From assembly GCF_020529025.1 (NCBI RefSeq), contig NZ_JACNMM010000008.1, positions 234,737 to 298,736 of the forward strand: 64,000 nt of DNA, given 5' to 3'. Position 1 is the first letter of the stretch; each line of letters opens with the position of its first letter. The translations under genes were made by a program, and so were the position numbers. Under the pieces are notes generated by a model, which did not search any database, was not told the DNA's origin, and was given only the letters and a program-made list of their open reading frames with translations. The DNA comes from Oceaniglobus trochenteri. GTDB lineage: Bacteria > Pseudomonadota > Alphaproteobacteria > Rhodobacterales > Rhodobacteraceae. Positions 1-9,169 of this stretch are shown piece after piece.

Positions 1-118
1 GATGTCTCCCGGCGCCCTCAAGGCCATTGGCCCGGCGGCCGAGCGTTTGGCCACGTCGGAAAGCCTCGAGGCGCATGGCCTGTCGGTCCGCGCCCGGCTT
101 GAACGGCTGAACCGGTGA
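1..118 (+). CDS. hisD: Histidinol dehydrogenase, C-terminal fragment
   Basis: Only the last 38 codons lie in the window (codons in frame from base 2, TGA at 116-118). The peptide contains AIGPAAERLATSESLEAHG, the typical HisD C-terminal signature in which the ERLA..E.L.AH segment carries late residues of the zinc/substrate site. HisD performs the last two oxidations of histidine synthesis, L-histidinol to L-histidine, in the cytoplasm. The stop overlaps the GTG start of the next gene (GTGA), so the two are probably translated together, an arrangement I recall from Rhodobacteraceae. The identification rests on a short tail. Confidence 0.8.
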   Translation, partial: MSPGALKAIGPAAERLATSESLEAHGLSVRARLERLNR

Positions 119-579
119 GCCGGCTTCTGGCGGTCAGCATCGATGATGCCGGCCTGCCGCCGCCCACCCCCGAGATCGAACAGGAACGCCGCGTGGCGAT
201 CTTCGATCTTCTGGAAGACAACGCCTTTGCCCTGCCGGGGCGGGGCGCAGGGGGGCTGCACCTTCTGTTGTCGATCCGCGAAAGGCGGCTGGTCTTCGAT
301 CTGACAACACCCGAGGCCCAGAAGGTGGCCGAGTTTCACCTGTCGCTGGGGCCGTTCCGCCAGGTGGTGAAGGATTACTTCCAGATCTGCGAAAGCTATT
401 TCGACGCGGTCAAGAAACTGCCCGCCAGCCAGATCGAAACCATCGACATGGCCCGGCGCGGCATCCACATGGAAGGCGCGCGGGTCTTGCAGGAGCGACT
501 GGACGGCAAGGCCGAGATCGACATCGACACCGCGCGCCGCCTGTTCACGCTGATCTGCGTGCTGCACTTCGGCGGCTGA
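115..579 (+). CDS. UPF0262 family protein
   Basis: A 154-aa protein starting with GTG inside the hisD stop codon. The sequence (ERRVAIFDLLEDNAF, LVFDLTTPEAQKVAEFHLSLGPFR, then DYFQICESYFDAVK and IDMARRGIHMEGA) matches the UPF0262 family, a small soluble alphaproteobacterial family with no established function. No signal peptide or membrane segment is seen. The length is normal for the family. The constant coupling to hisD suggests co-expression with late histidine genes, but I would not infer a role in histidine synthesis from position alone. Confidence 0.8.
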   Translation: MSRLLAVSIDDAGLPPPTPEIEQERRVAIFDLLEDNAFALPGRGAGGLHLLLSIRERRLVFDLTTPEAQKVAEFHLSLGPFRQVVKDYFQICESYFDAVKKLPASQIETIDMARRGIHMEGARVLQERLDGKAEIDIDTARRLFTLICVLHFGG

Positions 580-580
580 C

Positions 581-1033
581 GTGGCCGAGGTTCCGCAGTC
601 GGTCCTCTTTTGCTGCGATCACAATGCCGTCCGTTCGCCCATGGCCGAGGGCATGATGAAGCGCTTTCATGGCACGCGGACCTATGTGCAATCCGCCGGG
701 GTGAAGGGGGACATGGAGATTGACGGCTTCGCCATTGCCGTCTGCCGCGAACTGGGCGTCGAACTTGAACGCCACCGCACCCGGTCATTCGACGAGATGG
801 CGCAGTGGGGCGACGATCTATCCGGGTTCGACCTGATCGTTTCGCTCTCGCCCGCTTCGCAACGTCATGCGCTTGAACTGACACGGCTTTATCACCTCGA
901 GGTCGAATATTGGCCGATCCTCGATCCGACGGGCCTGGGCCAGGGGCGCGAGGACAAGCTGCGTTCCTACCGCGAAAGCCGCGATCAGATTCACCGCCGG
1001 CTGATCGAACGTTTCGGCCCGCCCGGGCGGTGA
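581..1033 (+). CDS. Low-molecular-weight phosphatase family protein
   Basis: A 150-aa protein with a GTG start one base after the previous stop. The N-terminus has a hydrophobic strand followed by the P-loop C-X5-R-S (CDHNAVRSP, about residues 12-20), the phosphate-binding loop of low-molecular-weight tyrosine phosphatases and arsenate reductases. The C-terminal half has the WPILDPTG segment, whose D-P pair is the general-acid region of LMW-PTPs. It probably hydrolyses phosphotyrosine-like substrates. Arsenate reductase activity is possible but there are no ars genes nearby. Position after hisD-UPF0262 and before infA looks like a conserved alphaproteobacterial order. Confidence 0.75.
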   Translation: MAEVPQSVLFCCDHNAVRSPMAEGMMKRFHGTRTYVQSAGVKGDMEIDGFAIAVCRELGVELERHRTRSFDEMAQWGDDLSGFDLIVSLSPASQRHALELTRLYHLEVEYWPILDPTGLGQGREDKLRSYRESRDQIHRRLIERFGPPGR

Positions 1034-1149
1034 CGATGCCGCTTGCCGCCGGGGCCGCCGCGGGCTAGAACCTCGGCCACGCGGGGGTTTCATGCCGCAC
1101 CCCGGACGTTGCAGCGCAGCATGACTGCAAGGCAATGTGCGATGAAGCC

Positions 1150-1178
1150 TTGAAAACCGGCGCGATAGGGCGCATTTA
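1150..1178 (+). promoter_or_regulatory. Candidate infA promoter
   Basis: TTGAAA at 1150-1155 and CATTTA at 1173-1178 are separated by exactly 17 bases, about 45 bases upstream of the infA ATG. The -35 box is good and the -10 box is weak, so this is a reasonable but unproven sigma-70 promoter. The rest of the 1034-1224 gap shows no gene. Confidence 0.35.
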
Positions 1179-1224
1179 GTCGCTCGTCCGCAAATTTGGC
1201 GGGCACCCACATTATGGAGTGAAC

Positions 1225-1443
1225 ATGGCCAAGGAAGAACTGCTCGAATTCCCCGGTGTCGTGAAGGAACTCCTGCCGAATGCGACATTCAGGGTCGAGC
1301 TGGAAAACGGCCATGAGATCATCGCACATACGGCAGGCAAGATGCGCAAGAACCGCATCCGTGTTCTGGCTGGCGACAAGGTCCAAGTCGAAATGACACC
1401 CTATGATCTGACCAAGGGGCGGATCAACTATCGTTTCAAGTAA
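1225..1443 (+). CDS. infA: Translation initiation factor IF-1
   Basis: A 72-aa S1/OB-fold protein that occupies the ribosomal A site during initiation with IF-2 and IF-3. It has the standard IF-1 pattern [42 protein letters not shown] and a C-terminal GRINYRFK. I place the start at ATG 1225: GGAG at 1216-1219 lies 5 bases upstream, while the in-frame GTG at 1219 overlaps this ribosome binding site and would add only two residues. It is followed after 3 bases by maf, so the two are likely one transcript. Confidence 0.97.
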   Translation: MAKEELLEFPGVVKELLPNATFRVELENGHEIIAHTAGKMRKNRIRVLAGDKVQVEMTPYDLTKGRINYRFK

Positions 1444-1446
1444 GCC

Positions 1447-2019
1447 ATGCGCCTGATTCTGGGCTCCGGCTCTCCCCGACGGCGCGAGCTGTTGGGGCAG
1501 TTGGGCCTTGTGCCCGACGACATTCGCGCGCCCGACATAGATGAAACGCCGCGGGCGGGCGAACTGCCGCGCCCCTATTGCATCCGCATGGCGGCGGAAA
1601 AGGCCGCGGCGGTTGCCCTGGGCGAGGATGAAATCCTGGTTTCGGCCGACACCACCGTTGCCCTTGGCCGCCGCATTCTGGGCAAACCTGCCGATGCGGG
1701 CCAGGCGGCGGAATTTCTGCACAAGCTGTCCGGGCGCCGTCATAAGGTGATCACCGCCGTGGCGGTGCGCCGGGGTGCGCGCCTTTGGCAACGAGACGTG
1801 GTAACGGATGTGAAGATGAAGCGGCTGAGCGATGTCGAAGTGAACGGATACCTTGCCACCGGCGATTGGCAGGGCAAGGCGGGCGGCTATGCCATTCAGG
1901 GGCCGGCCGGGGCCTTCATCCCCTGGATTCAGGGGTCGTTCACCGGGGTTGTCGGCCTGCCTGTTGCCGAAACGGCCACGCTTCTGGCTGCGGCCGGCTA
2001 TCCGGTGTTCGGCCGATGA
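1447..2019 (+). CDS. maf: Maf-family nucleotide pyrophosphatase
   Basis: A 190-aa Maf/HAM1-superfamily protein. It opens with the phosphate-binding motif [14 protein letters not shown], contains [17 protein letters not shown] (the catalytic Asp block) and [12 protein letters not shown], and ends with the [10 protein letters not shown] and GVVGLP segments typical of Maf. These enzymes convert nucleoside triphosphates, often dTTP, UTP or modified bases, to monophosphates, acting in house-cleaning. Length is normal. The TGA stop overlaps the ATG of the next gene by 4 bases. Confidence 0.9.
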   Translation: MRLILGSGSPRRRELLGQLGLVPDDIRAPDIDETPRAGELPRPYCIRMAAEKAAAVALGEDEILVSADTTVALGRRILGKPADAGQAAEFLHKLSGRRHKVITAVAVRRGARLWQRDVVTDVKMKRLSDVEVNGYLATGDWQGKAGGYAIQGPAGAFIPWIQGSFTGVVGLPVAETATLLAAAGYPVFGR

Positions 2020-3029
2020 AGGGGCGTTCGGTGATCCTTGACCGGCTGGGCGACCGGCTGGCGGCGGCGATGCTTGTCGATGGTGTGCTGGACGATCTGC
2101 TGATCGCGCCCCCCGAGGGTGTACCGGTGCCCGGCGCAATCTATCGTGCCGTGGTCGACCGCCCGATGAAGGGGCAGGGCGGGGCGATCCTGAAACTGCC
2201 CGAGGGGCGCGGTTATCTGAAATCGGCCAAGGGCCTTGTGCCGGGCACATCGATTCTGGTGCAGGTGACGGGTTTTGCCGAAGGCGGCAAGGCGGTGCCG
2301 GTGACCGACCGTGTGCTGTTCAAAAGCCGCTATGCCATCATCACGCCCGACGCGCCGGGCATCAACATCTCGCGTTCGATCAAGGACGAGGACCGGCGCG
2401 AAGAGCTTTTGCTGCTGGCCCACGAGGCAATGGGCGAGGCGGGGCGCACCGGCCTGATCCTGCGCTCGGCCGCCGCCACCGCCCCGGATGAGGCGCTGGC
2501 CGAAGACATCTTCGCCATGTCAGACTTGGCCGCGGCGATCCTGGCCGAAACCGGTGATTCGCCCGAATTGCTGGCCGATGGCCCCGATCCGCACACGCTG
2601 GCCTGGCGCGAATGGCCCGAACCCGATTCGATTTCGACCCGGGATGGCGGTTTCGGTGAACAGGGCATCGACGACATGATCGCGGCGCTGCATCAGCCCC
2701 TGGTGCAGCTTGGCGCCGGTTCGATGTATATCGAACCCACCCGCGCCCTTGTGGCCGTGGATGTGAACACCGGCGCCGACACTTCTCTTTCGGCTGGGTT
2801 GAAGGCCAATATCGCCTGTGTGCGCGCCCTTCCGGCGCAGTTGCGCTGCCGGGGCCTTGGGGGGCAGATCACGCTGGATCTGGCGCCCATGGCCAAGAAG
2901 GAACGCCGCGGGTTCGAACAGATCCTGCGCGCGGCCTTCCGGCAGGATTCGATCGAAACCATTCTGGCGGGCTGGACGCCTCTGGGCTGTTACGAGCTTC
3001 AGCGCAAGCGCGATCGCCTGCCCCTGTAA
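2016..3029 (+). CDS. Short ribonuclease E/G family protein
   Basis: A 337-aa protein starting with ATG 2016 in an ATGA overlap with maf. An S1-like N-terminal part (about residues 35-105) precedes the RNase E/G catalytic core. The two metal-binding aspartates are preserved, in [12 protein letters not shown] (compare AIDVNSA in RNase E) and in [10 protein letters not shown] (compare VIDFIDM). It is much shorter than RNase G (about 490 aa): the C-terminal zinc-link CPxCxG and everything after it are missing. Either it is a monomeric derivative or it works with the full RNase E encoded elsewhere. It is clearly intact, with no frameshift. The order infA-maf-RNase-yacG looks typical of Rhodobacteraceae. 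Confidence 0.85.
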   Translation: MKGRSVILDRLGDRLAAAMLVDGVLDDLLIAPPEGVPVPGAIYRAVVDRPMKGQGGAILKLPEGRGYLKSAKGLVPGTSILVQVTGFAEGGKAVPVTDRVLFKSRYAIITPDAPGINISRSIKDEDRREELLLLAHEAMGEAGRTGLILRSAAATAPDEALAEDIFAMSDLAAAILAETGDSPELLADGPDPHTLAWREWPEPDSISTRDGGFGEQGIDDMIAALHQPLVQLGAGSMYIEPTRALVAVDVNTGADTSLSAGLKANIACVRALPAQLRCRGLGGQITLDLAPMAKKERRGFEQILRAAFRQDSIETILAGWTPLGCYELQRKRDRLPL

Positions 3030-3039
3030 GGAGCCCGAC

Positions 3040-3213
3040 ATGGCCTGTCCGATCTGCGACCGTGAGACCGACCGCAAGTACCGCCCCTTCTGTTCGCGCC
3101 GCTGCGCCGATATCGACCTGGGCAAGTGGCTGACCGGCGCTTATGCGATCCCCGCCGATGACGAAGACGACATGGACGAGGCCGACCGCGCCCCCGCGCA
3201 ACGCCCCAACTAG
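3040..3213 (+). CDS. yacG: DNA gyrase inhibitor YacG, zinc-finger protein
   Basis: A 57-aa zinc protein with CPIC near the start and CSRRC about 15 residues later (four Cys ligands), followed by the family hallmark DIDLGKWLTGAYAIP and an acidic tail (DDEDDMDEAD). YacG binds the GyrB subunit and inhibits gyrase. The start is the ATG at 3040, with AAGGAG about 6 bases upstream. Its stop codon lies in the loop of a small inverted repeat (CGCCCC/GGGGCG, 3202-3218) that faces the convergent engB and may help end transcription, though there is no T-run. Confidence 0.93.
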   Translation: MACPICDRETDRKYRPFCSRRCADIDLGKWLTGAYAIPADDEDDMDEADRAPAQRPN

Positions 3214-3225
3214 GGGCGGGGCGGC

Positions 3226-3873
3226 TCAGTCCAGGGTGGCGATGATCCCGCGCAGCACGTCGATGCCGGTGCCCTTGTCCGACGACGTGATCACGATTTC
3301 CGGAAAGGCGGCGGGATGGCGGGCCAGCATGTCGCGGGTGCGCGCCAGCGACGCCTCAAGATCGCGCGCCGAGGGCTTGTCGGCCTTGGTCAGGACAGCC
3401 TGAAAGGTCACGGCCGAGCGGTCAAGCAGGCTCATGATCTCGTCGTCGACCTCTTTCGCGCCATGGCGCCCGTCGATCAGAACGAAGACCCGGCGCAGGG
3501 TGGCGCGGCCCGACAGATAGGCCTTCATCAGACGCTGCCATTTTTCGACGGTCTTGACCGGAGCCTTGGCAAAACCATACCCCGGCAGGTCGACAAGATA
3601 ATGGCTTTCGGCGCAGGTGAAAAAGTTGATTTCCTGCGTGCGGCCCGGCGTGTTCGAGGCCCGCGCCAGCGCCTTGCGCCCGGTCAGCGCGTTGATCAGC
3701 GTCGATTTTCCCACGTTCGAACGCCCCGCAAAGCACACTTCCAGCCGGTCGTCGGGGGGCATTCCATCCATGGCGACGACGCCCTTCAGGAACTCGGTTT
3801 CGCCCGCGAACAACAGCCGCCCGGCCTCGCGGGCGTCGTCGTCGATTTCGGCCAGGGGGAAGGGCAGGGTCAT
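3226..3873 (-). CDS. engB: Ribosome biogenesis GTPase YsxC/EngB
   Basis: A 215-aa TRAFAC GTPase needed for 50S subunit assembly. G1 is GRSNVGKST, G2 lies in ARASNTPGRTQ, G3 in LVDLPGYGFAK (DxxG), G4 is TKADK, and the G5 ITSS segment follows, all in the expected order. The start ATG (3873) overlaps the stop of the upstream acetyltransferase gene (ATGA), so they are translationally coupled. Longer in-frame upstream reading was rejected because it lies inside the neighbour and has no family similarity. Confidence 0.95.
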   Translation of the reverse strand: MTLPFPLAEIDDDAREAGRLLFAGETEFLKGVVAMDGMPPDDRLEVCFAGRSNVGKSTLINALTGRKALARASNTPGRTQEINFFTCAESHYLVDLPGYGFAKAPVKTVEKWQRLMKAYLSGRATLRRVFVLIDGRHGAKEVDDEIMSLLDRSAVTFQAVLTKADKPSARDLEASLARTRDMLARHPAAFPEIVITSSDKGTGIDVLRGIIATLD

Positions 3874-4511
3874 GTCGCGGTTTCCAGTGCGCTCAGGTCG
3901 GCGCCGCGGATGGCGCCCAGGTTGCGGGTGATCTTGTCGGTCGGCCAATCCCACCACGCGATGGCCAGAAGCGCCGCGATGGTGGCATCGTCGAATCTTT
4001 GTTTCAAGGGGCGGGCGGGGTTGCCCCCCACAAGGGTATAGGGCGCGACATCGCGGGTCACGACACTGCCTGCGGCAATGATGGCGCCCGGGCCCACCGT
4101 GACGCCGGGCATCAGTGTCGCGTGATCGCCGATCCAGACATCGGCGCCGATCACGGTGTCACCCTTCTGCTGCATCACCCAGGTGCCAGGATCGAAACCT
4201 TCCTCCCATCCCTCGCCGAAGATGTTGAACGGGAAGGTGGAGAATCCGTCCATGGCATGGGTGCCGCCGTTCATGAAGATCCGCACGCCATGGGCGATGG
4301 CGCAGAAGGGGCCGATGATCAGACGGTCGCCGATGAAATCGTAATGGTGCAACACATTGGTGTCGAAAAAATCGCGGCTGCGGTCGCGGTCGTCGTAATA
4401 GGTGAACTGCCCCACTTCGACATTGGCGCGGCCCTGCGCGAGCGGGCGCAGGAAGACGGTGCCGTCATATTGCGGCATCGGCGCAAGGGTATCGGGGTTC
4501 GGTCCTGTCAT
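3870..4511 (-). CDS. CatB-like hexapeptide-repeat acetyltransferase
   Basis: A 213-aa left-handed beta-helix acetyltransferase related to xenobiotic (chloramphenicol/streptogramin) acetyltransferases. Features include VEVGQFTYYDD near the start, FIGDRLIIGPFCAIAHGVRIFMNGG, the catalytic-type His in GGTHAMDG, then hexapeptide turns through VIGADVWIGDHATLMPGVTVG and the GGNPARPLK end. The start ATG 4511 is chosen for the strong GGAGG 9 bases upstream; an ATG 13 codons earlier would overlap the terminator hairpin. The natural substrate is unknown. It may acetylate a sugar or small molecule rather than confer resistance. It is coupled to engB. Confidence 0.85.
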   Translation of the reverse strand: MTGPNPDTLAPMPQYDGTVFLRPLAQGRANVEVGQFTYYDDRDRSRDFFDTNVLHHYDFIGDRLIIGPFCAIAHGVRIFMNGGTHAMDGFSTFPFNIFGEGWEEGFDPGTWVMQQKGDTVIGADVWIGDHATLMPGVTVGPGAIIAAGSVVTRDVAPYTLVGGNPARPLKQRFDDATIAALLAIAWWDWPTDKITRNLGAIRGADLSALETAT

Positions 4512-4533
4512 CTTCGGGTTCCTCCGGAACGAG

Positions 4534-4562
4534 AAACGCCGGGCGATCATGTCCCGGCGTTT
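4534..4562 (-). terminator. Hairpin terminator after yidC
   Basis: A perfect 10-base inverted repeat AAACGCCGGG (4534-4543) and CCCGGCGTTT (4553-4562) with a 9-base loop lies just beyond the yidC stop and before the next gene on the minus strand. On the minus strand it ends in TTTCTC, a weak U-tract. On the plus strand it is followed by a longer T run. Confidence 0.65.
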
Positions 4563-4587
4563 TTCCTTTTGCGTCTGGCCCTCTGGC

Positions 4588-6450
4588 CTATTTCCGCTTC
4601 TTCGGCGTGTTCTTGTTGGCGGGCGCCTTGGTGTCGGGTTTTTCGGTCGATTTGCCGCGCTTGAAGCCGCTCATGATGTTGCCGAAGACGTCGGGTTTGT
4701 AACCCTGGCTGCGCATGATCAGGTACTGCTGGGTGAAGGTGATCGTGTTGTTGGTGATCCAGTAGAGGACCAGCCCGCTGGCAAAGCTGCCCAGCATGAA
4801 CATGAAGACCCAGGGCATCCAGGCGAAGATCATCTTCTGTGTCGGGTCGGTGGGGGCCGGGTTCAGCTTTTGCTGCAGCCACATGGAGATGCCCAGAAGG
4901 ATCGGCAGCACGCCCAGCGACAGGATGAAGAAGATCGAACCAGGCTCGGGCGTGGCCCAGGGCAGCAGGCCGAACAGGTTCAGGATGCTGCTTGGGTCGG
5001 GCGCCGAAAGGTCGCGAATCCAGCCGACCCAGGGGGCGTGCCGCAGTTCGATGGTGACGAAGATCACCTTGTAGAGCGAGAAGAAGATCGGGATCTGCAA
5101 CAGGATCGGCAGGCAGCCCGAGGCAGGGTTCACCTTGTTCTTCTTGTAAAGCTCCATCATGCCCTGCTGCATCTTCTGGCGGTCGTCGCCTGCACGCTCT
5201 TTCAGGGCCTCCATCTCGGGCTGAAGTTCCTTCATCTTCGCCATGGAAACATAGGACTTGTACGCCAGCGGGAAGAGCAGCGCCTTGAGGAAGAAGGTCA
5301 GCGCAATGATCGACCAGCCCATGTTGCCGAAGATGGCATGCAGCCAGTGCAGTACGAAGAAGATCGGCTTGGTCAAGAAGAAGAACCAGCCCCAGTCGAT
5401 GGAATCGATGAAGCCCTCGACGCCCTGATCGTTCTGGTAGTCGCGGATCGTGTCCCACTCCTTGGCGCCGGCGAACATGCGGCTGGTGGACTGCGCGGTG
5501 GTGCCCGCGGCGATGTCCATGGCGGCCAGGCGCGCCTCGGTCTGGTAGATGTCGGCGCCGGCGTTGTATTTCACCACCGAGGTGAAGGCGCTGCCCGGTT
5601 GCGGAACAAGTGAGGTCATCCAGTACTTGTCGGTGAAGCCCAGCCAGCCGTTTTCGCTGACCGAGATCACATCGGCATTGGCGCCCCAGCGTTCGTCGCT
5701 GGGTTGGTCGGGCATGTCGTCATAGTCGATTTCCTGCAACTCGCCGTCGGACATGCGCACGACACCCTCGTGCAGGATGAAGAAGCTGGACAGGTTCGGC
5801 GGATTGCCCTGACGCGAAATCGTGCCGTAGGGGGCCATGCGGACCGTGCCATCGGTGGTGTTTTCCACGCTTTGGGTGACGGTGAACATGAACTTGTCGT
5901 CGACCGAGATGTCGCGGCGGAAGATCAGGCCCTTGCCGTTGTCCCAGGTCAGTTGAACGGGGCTGTCGACCGTTAGGGTAGTGCCGCCGCTCTGGGTCCA
6001 GAGGGTATTGGGGCCGGGTACGTCCTCGAACCCCAGGGCGCCGCCGGGGGCCCAGCCGAAGACGGCGTAATAGGGATGGGCGGTGCCGACGGGTTGCAGC
6101 AGGTCGACCAGCGGCGCGTCGGGGGCCAGGGTTTCGCGGTAGGTCTGCAGCGAAAGCTGATCGATCCGCCCGCCAAGCAACGAAAGCGAGCCGACGAGGC
6201 TGGGCGTTTCCACGGCGATGCGCGGCGTGTCGGCATCGGCCACCATCAGCCCGCCGGGTGCGGCCGGTTGCGGCGCCGTGGCGGTGCCGGGCGCGGGGGC
6301 CGCCGTGGGCGGAAGATCGGCCGTCTGGCCCGCCACGGGGGCGTTGGGATCGGTGACCTGTTCCTCGGGCGGGAACAGGACGAACCATCCCAGGATCACG
6401 ATAAAGCTGAGTGCCGTAGCAAGAATGAGGTTCTTGTTCTGATCGTCCAT
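4588..6450 (-). CDS. yidC: Membrane protein insertase YidC
   Basis: A 620-aa Oxa1/YidC family insertase that integrates and folds inner-membrane proteins, alone or with SecYEG. The first membrane helix is at residues 8-27 (ILATALSFIVILGWFVLFP), followed by a Pro/Ala-rich linker, the large periplasmic P1 domain (about 60-350) and the conserved five-helix C-terminal core with GWSIIALTFFLKALLFPLAYKS and NPASGCLPILLQIPIFFSLYK. It ends in a Lys-rich tail (KNTPKKRK) typical of ribosome-contacting YidC. Length is normal for alphaproteobacteria. Confidence 0.97.
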   Translation of the reverse strand: MDDQNKNLILATALSFIVILGWFVLFPPEEQVTDPNAPVAGQTADLPPTAAPAPGTATAPQPAAPGGLMVADADTPRIAVETPSLVGSLSLLGGRIDQLSLQTYRETLAPDAPLVDLLQPVGTAHPYYAVFGWAPGGALGFEDVPGPNTLWTQSGGTTLTVDSPVQLTWDNGKGLIFRRDISVDDKFMFTVTQSVENTTDGTVRMAPYGTISRQGNPPNLSSFFILHEGVVRMSDGELQEIDYDDMPDQPSDERWGANADVISVSENGWLGFTDKYWMTSLVPQPGSAFTSVVKYNAGADIYQTEARLAAMDIAAGTTAQSTSRMFAGAKEWDTIRDYQNDQGVEGFIDSIDWGWFFFLTKPIFFVLHWLHAIFGNMGWSIIALTFFLKALLFPLAYKSYVSMAKMKELQPEMEALKERAGDDRQKMQQGMMELYKKNKVNPASGCLPILLQIPIFFSLYKVIFVTIELRHAPWVGWIRDLSAPDPSSILNLFGLLPWATPEPGSIFFILSLGVLPILLGISMWLQQKLNPAPTDPTQKMIFAWMPWVFMFMLGSFASGLVLYWITNNTITFTQQYLIMRSQGYKPDVFGNIMSGFKRGKSTEKPDTKAPANKNTPKKRK

Positions 6451-6509
6451 TCGGAGCGCCGCCTGTGGATTTCGGGTCAGGCAGGTTCAACAGGGCGTGC
6501 GGCCAAAGG

Positions 6510-8084
6510 TCAAGCCGTTTTGCCGCCAGAACCGGGTTGCGTTGCCCCGTGGGGTGGTTTTGGCGGCGCACTGCGGGGCGCGGGTGCGGCATCCCGGCGC
6601 AGCGCCCAGGCCAGAAGATCGGATGGCGCCATGGGGCGGGCGATGGCATGGCCCTGCACATGGTCGCAGCCCAGTTGCGCCAGTGTCGAATGCTGGCCCG
6701 GCGTTTCCACGCCTTCCGCCAGGACACCGACGCCAAGCTGCGCCGCCATGGTCAGGATGGCCGAGACCATGGCGTGCTGTTCCGGATCGGTATCGACGGC
6801 AGCGGTCAGGGAGCGGTCGATCTTGATACGGTCGACCGACCAGCGCCTTAGCGTGGTAAGTGAGGCATTGCCGGTGCCGAAATCGTCCAACTCGATCGGG
6901 CAGCCCAGCCGGACAAGGGCGCGCAGGTTGCGGGCGGCCATTCCATCTGGATCGAGGTGGGACAACGCGTTTTCCTGCAGCTCGATTGCCAGGCGGGCAG
7001 GGGGAAGCCCGTGCCGGTCCAGCGCCCAGGCAACCCGGTCGGCAAGGCGCGGATCGATCAGATCTTCCGGCCCGATATTGACCGAGATGCGTGGTATCGT
7101 CACACCCGCCCGATCCCAGCCGCGCAGGTGGTGCAGGGCACCGTCCAGCATGGTTTCGGTCAGTGTCATGCTCAGACCCTGATCGCGGACCTGGGCCAAA
7201 AATTGCGCCGGTAACAGAATGCCCGCATCCGGGTGATCCCAACGGGCGAGGGTTTCAACCCCGGTCAGTGCCCCGGTATCGGCGCATATCTGCGGCTGGA
7301 ACCATGGCACGATCCGGCCCGCCTTGAAGGCACGGGCCATATCGTCGCCTTGTGCCGTTCTCAGGGGCGATAGAGGCGCATCAGCGCCGTCATGGGCGCG
7401 CAGGCTGCGCGGGCCCTGGCGTTGTGCCATGGCAAGGGCCGAAAGGGCCGCATCAAGAAGTGCCGTCGCCTTGCCTGGCGCCCCGGCCCGCGACGCGGTG
7501 CAGAACCCGGCGCAGGCGGTCAGGTGATGGCGCAACCCGTCGATGGCGAAGGGGCGGGCCAGGGCCGCCTGAAGGCGAAGCGCCGCCTGCACTGCCGATT
7601 CGGTATCGATCCGCGGGTTCGGGGGCAGGAACACGGCAAAGCGTCCGTCGCCGAGGTCGGCGAGAGTGTCGCCGTTGCGCACCTGGCCATAAAGCCTTTC
7701 ACCCATCTGACGCAGCAGGCTTGCCCGACCACCGCGGCCAAGCTGCGCCGTCGATCGGTCGAAATCATCGATGGCCAGTGCAATGCAAAGCGAGTCGCCG
7801 CCGCGATCCTGCACCCGGCTGGCCGCCATCCGCGCCAGCAGGACATCGCGGGTCACCGGGAGATCCAGCGGTTGGGTGGCCAGGCTGCGCAGATGGAAGG
7901 GGCCGGGGCGGCTGGCCGTGCCCAGCAGGAAGGCACAGCCAAGGGCGGAGGTGAAAAGCACCCCTTCGGCCCCGCTGATCGCGGCCGAGGCGCCGACAAC
8001 GCCCAGCAGGCAAAGGAAGAGAACAGGCATGCTCCAGCCGCTGCGCCGACTGCGGATCAGGAATTTCTGAAGGAGGCGCGCCAT
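6510..8084 (-). CDS. GGDEF/EAL-type cyclic-di-GMP phosphodiesterase
   Basis: A 524-aa membrane protein. Two hydrophobic helices lie near the N-terminus (about 18-55). A degenerate GGDEF-like domain (about 75-230) follows, with no GGDEF motif (NGDTLADLGDGRFAVFLP instead), so cyclase activity is unlikely. The C-terminal EAL domain (about 250-495) keeps the catalytic set: ETLAR in place of EALLR, NIGP, the E of IELQEN, DDFGTG, IKIDRS, AEGVET and VQGHAIARP. It is therefore predicted to hydrolyse c-di-GMP at the inner membrane, with the degenerate GGDEF perhaps binding GTP as a regulator. The gene starts 59 bases upstream of yidC on the same strand and may be cotranscribed. Confidence 0.88.
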   Translation of the reverse strand: MARLLQKFLIRSRRSGWSMPVLFLCLLGVVGASAAISGAEGVLFTSALGCAFLLGTASRPGPFHLRSLATQPLDLPVTRDVLLARMAASRVQDRGGDSLCIALAIDDFDRSTAQLGRGGRASLLRQMGERLYGQVRNGDTLADLGDGRFAVFLPPNPRIDTESAVQAALRLQAALARPFAIDGLRHHLTACAGFCTASRAGAPGKATALLDAALSALAMAQRQGPRSLRAHDGADAPLSPLRTAQGDDMARAFKAGRIVPWFQPQICADTGALTGVETLARWDHPDAGILLPAQFLAQVRDQGLSMTLTETMLDGALHHLRGWDRAGVTIPRISVNIGPEDLIDPRLADRVAWALDRHGLPPARLAIELQENALSHLDPDGMAARNLRALVRLGCPIELDDFGTGNASLTTLRRWSVDRIKIDRSLTAAVDTDPEQHAMVSAILTMAAQLGVGVLAEGVETPGQHSTLAQLGCDHVQGHAIARPMAPSDLLAWALRRDAAPAPRSAPPKPPHGATQPGSGGKTA

Positions 8085-8173
8085 GGCAAGCGTTCTTTCG
8101 TCCGGGTCAATCCGTCCCAGACTAGGGGCTCGGCATCACCAGAAGGTTAACGCCGCCCGCTTCTTCGGCGGGG

Positions 8174-9052
8174 CTAGTCGTTTTCGCCGAAAGGCCCCGG
8201 CTGGCCGCGCATCAGGCCCGCGAAATCGAACAGCTTGGGGTCAAGAAGATGGCTGGGCCGGGCATTGGTGAGCGCGCGGAAGATCACCTGGCGGCGGCCG
8301 GGACTGTTGGCCTCCCAGCCATCAAGCATGCGCTTGATCTGCTGGCGTTGCAGGCCGTCCTGGCTGCCGCAGAGATCGCAGGGGATGATCGGATAGTTCA
8401 TCGCGCTGGCAAAGCGCTCGCAATCGGATTCGGCCACATGGGCAAGGGGGCGATAGACGAACAGATCGCCTTCCTCGTTCAACAGCTTGGGGGGCATCGT
8501 CGCCAGCCGCCCGCCGTGAAACAGGTTCATGAAGAAGGTTTCCAGAATGTCGTCGCGGTGATGGCCCAGCACCACGGCGCTGCACCCTTCCTCGCGCGCG
8601 ATCCGGTAGAGGTTGCCACGCCGCAGGCGCGAGCAAAGCGCACACATGGTGCGCCCGGCGGGCACCTTGTCCATCACGATGGAATAGGTGTCCTGATATT
8701 CGACGCGGTGCGGCACGCCCATCTTCTCAAGGAAGGCGGGCAGGACGGTGGCGGGGAAATTCGGCTGGCCCTGGTCCAGGTTGCAGGCCAGAAGATCGAC
8801 CGGCAGCAGCCCGCGCCATTGCAATTCGTGCAGGATGGCCAGCAGGGTATAGCTGTCCTTGCCGCCGGAAAGGCAGACCAGCCACTTTTCGGGCGGAGCC
8901 CCTTCGGCGCGGCGGCTGGCCGCGTCGATCATGCCATAGGCCTCGATCGCCTCGCGGGTGTCGCGCACCAGGCGTTTGCGAAGCTTCTTGAACTCGGCAC
9001 TTTTGGGGGCGCCGTAGAACAGGGGGTGAATATCGTCGGCATCATCCAGCAT
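8174..9052 (-). CDS. ttcA: tRNA 2-thiocytidine synthetase TtcA
   Basis: A 292-aa PP-loop ATPase that makes 2-thiocytidine at tRNA position 32. It has the pyrophosphate-binding loop [11 protein letters not shown], the central [11 protein letters not shown] with C-x2-C, and a third cysteine region PCDLCGSQ; three cysteines bind the [4Fe-4S] cluster in characterised Ttc[16 protein letters not shown] is the other conserved block. Length is standard. The gene is divergent from larA, whose product cluster also contains a PP-loop enzyme (LarE), but the two are different subfamilies. Confidence 0.95.
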   Translation of the reverse strand: MLDDADDIHPLFYGAPKSAEFKKLRKRLVRDTREAIEAYGMIDAASRRAEGAPPEKWLVCLSGGKDSYTLLAILHELQWRGLLPVDLLACNLDQGQPNFPATVLPAFLEKMGVPHRVEYQDTYSIVMDKVPAGRTMCALCSRLRRGNLYRIAREEGCSAVVLGHHRDDILETFFMNLFHGGRLATMPPKLLNEEGDLFVYRPLAHVAESDCERFASAMNYPIIPCDLCGSQDGLQRQQIKRMLDGWEANSPGRRQVIFRALTNARPSHLLDPKLFDFAGLMRGQPGPFGEND

Positions 9053-9169
9053 AGGCGGGATCTAGCGGTGTCTCGGGAGGGGGGCAAGGGTGTGTTGATT
9101 GACCCTGCGGCGGGAAGACGGGCATATAGGCCGAAATCGGCGCAACCGGCGCCCCAAGGAGGACAAGGG

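Noticed and set aside
3202..3218. CGCCCC/GGGGCG inverted repeat as a strong terminator
   Set aside because: A 6-bp stem without a T-run is too weak to call alone; it is mentioned only with yacG.
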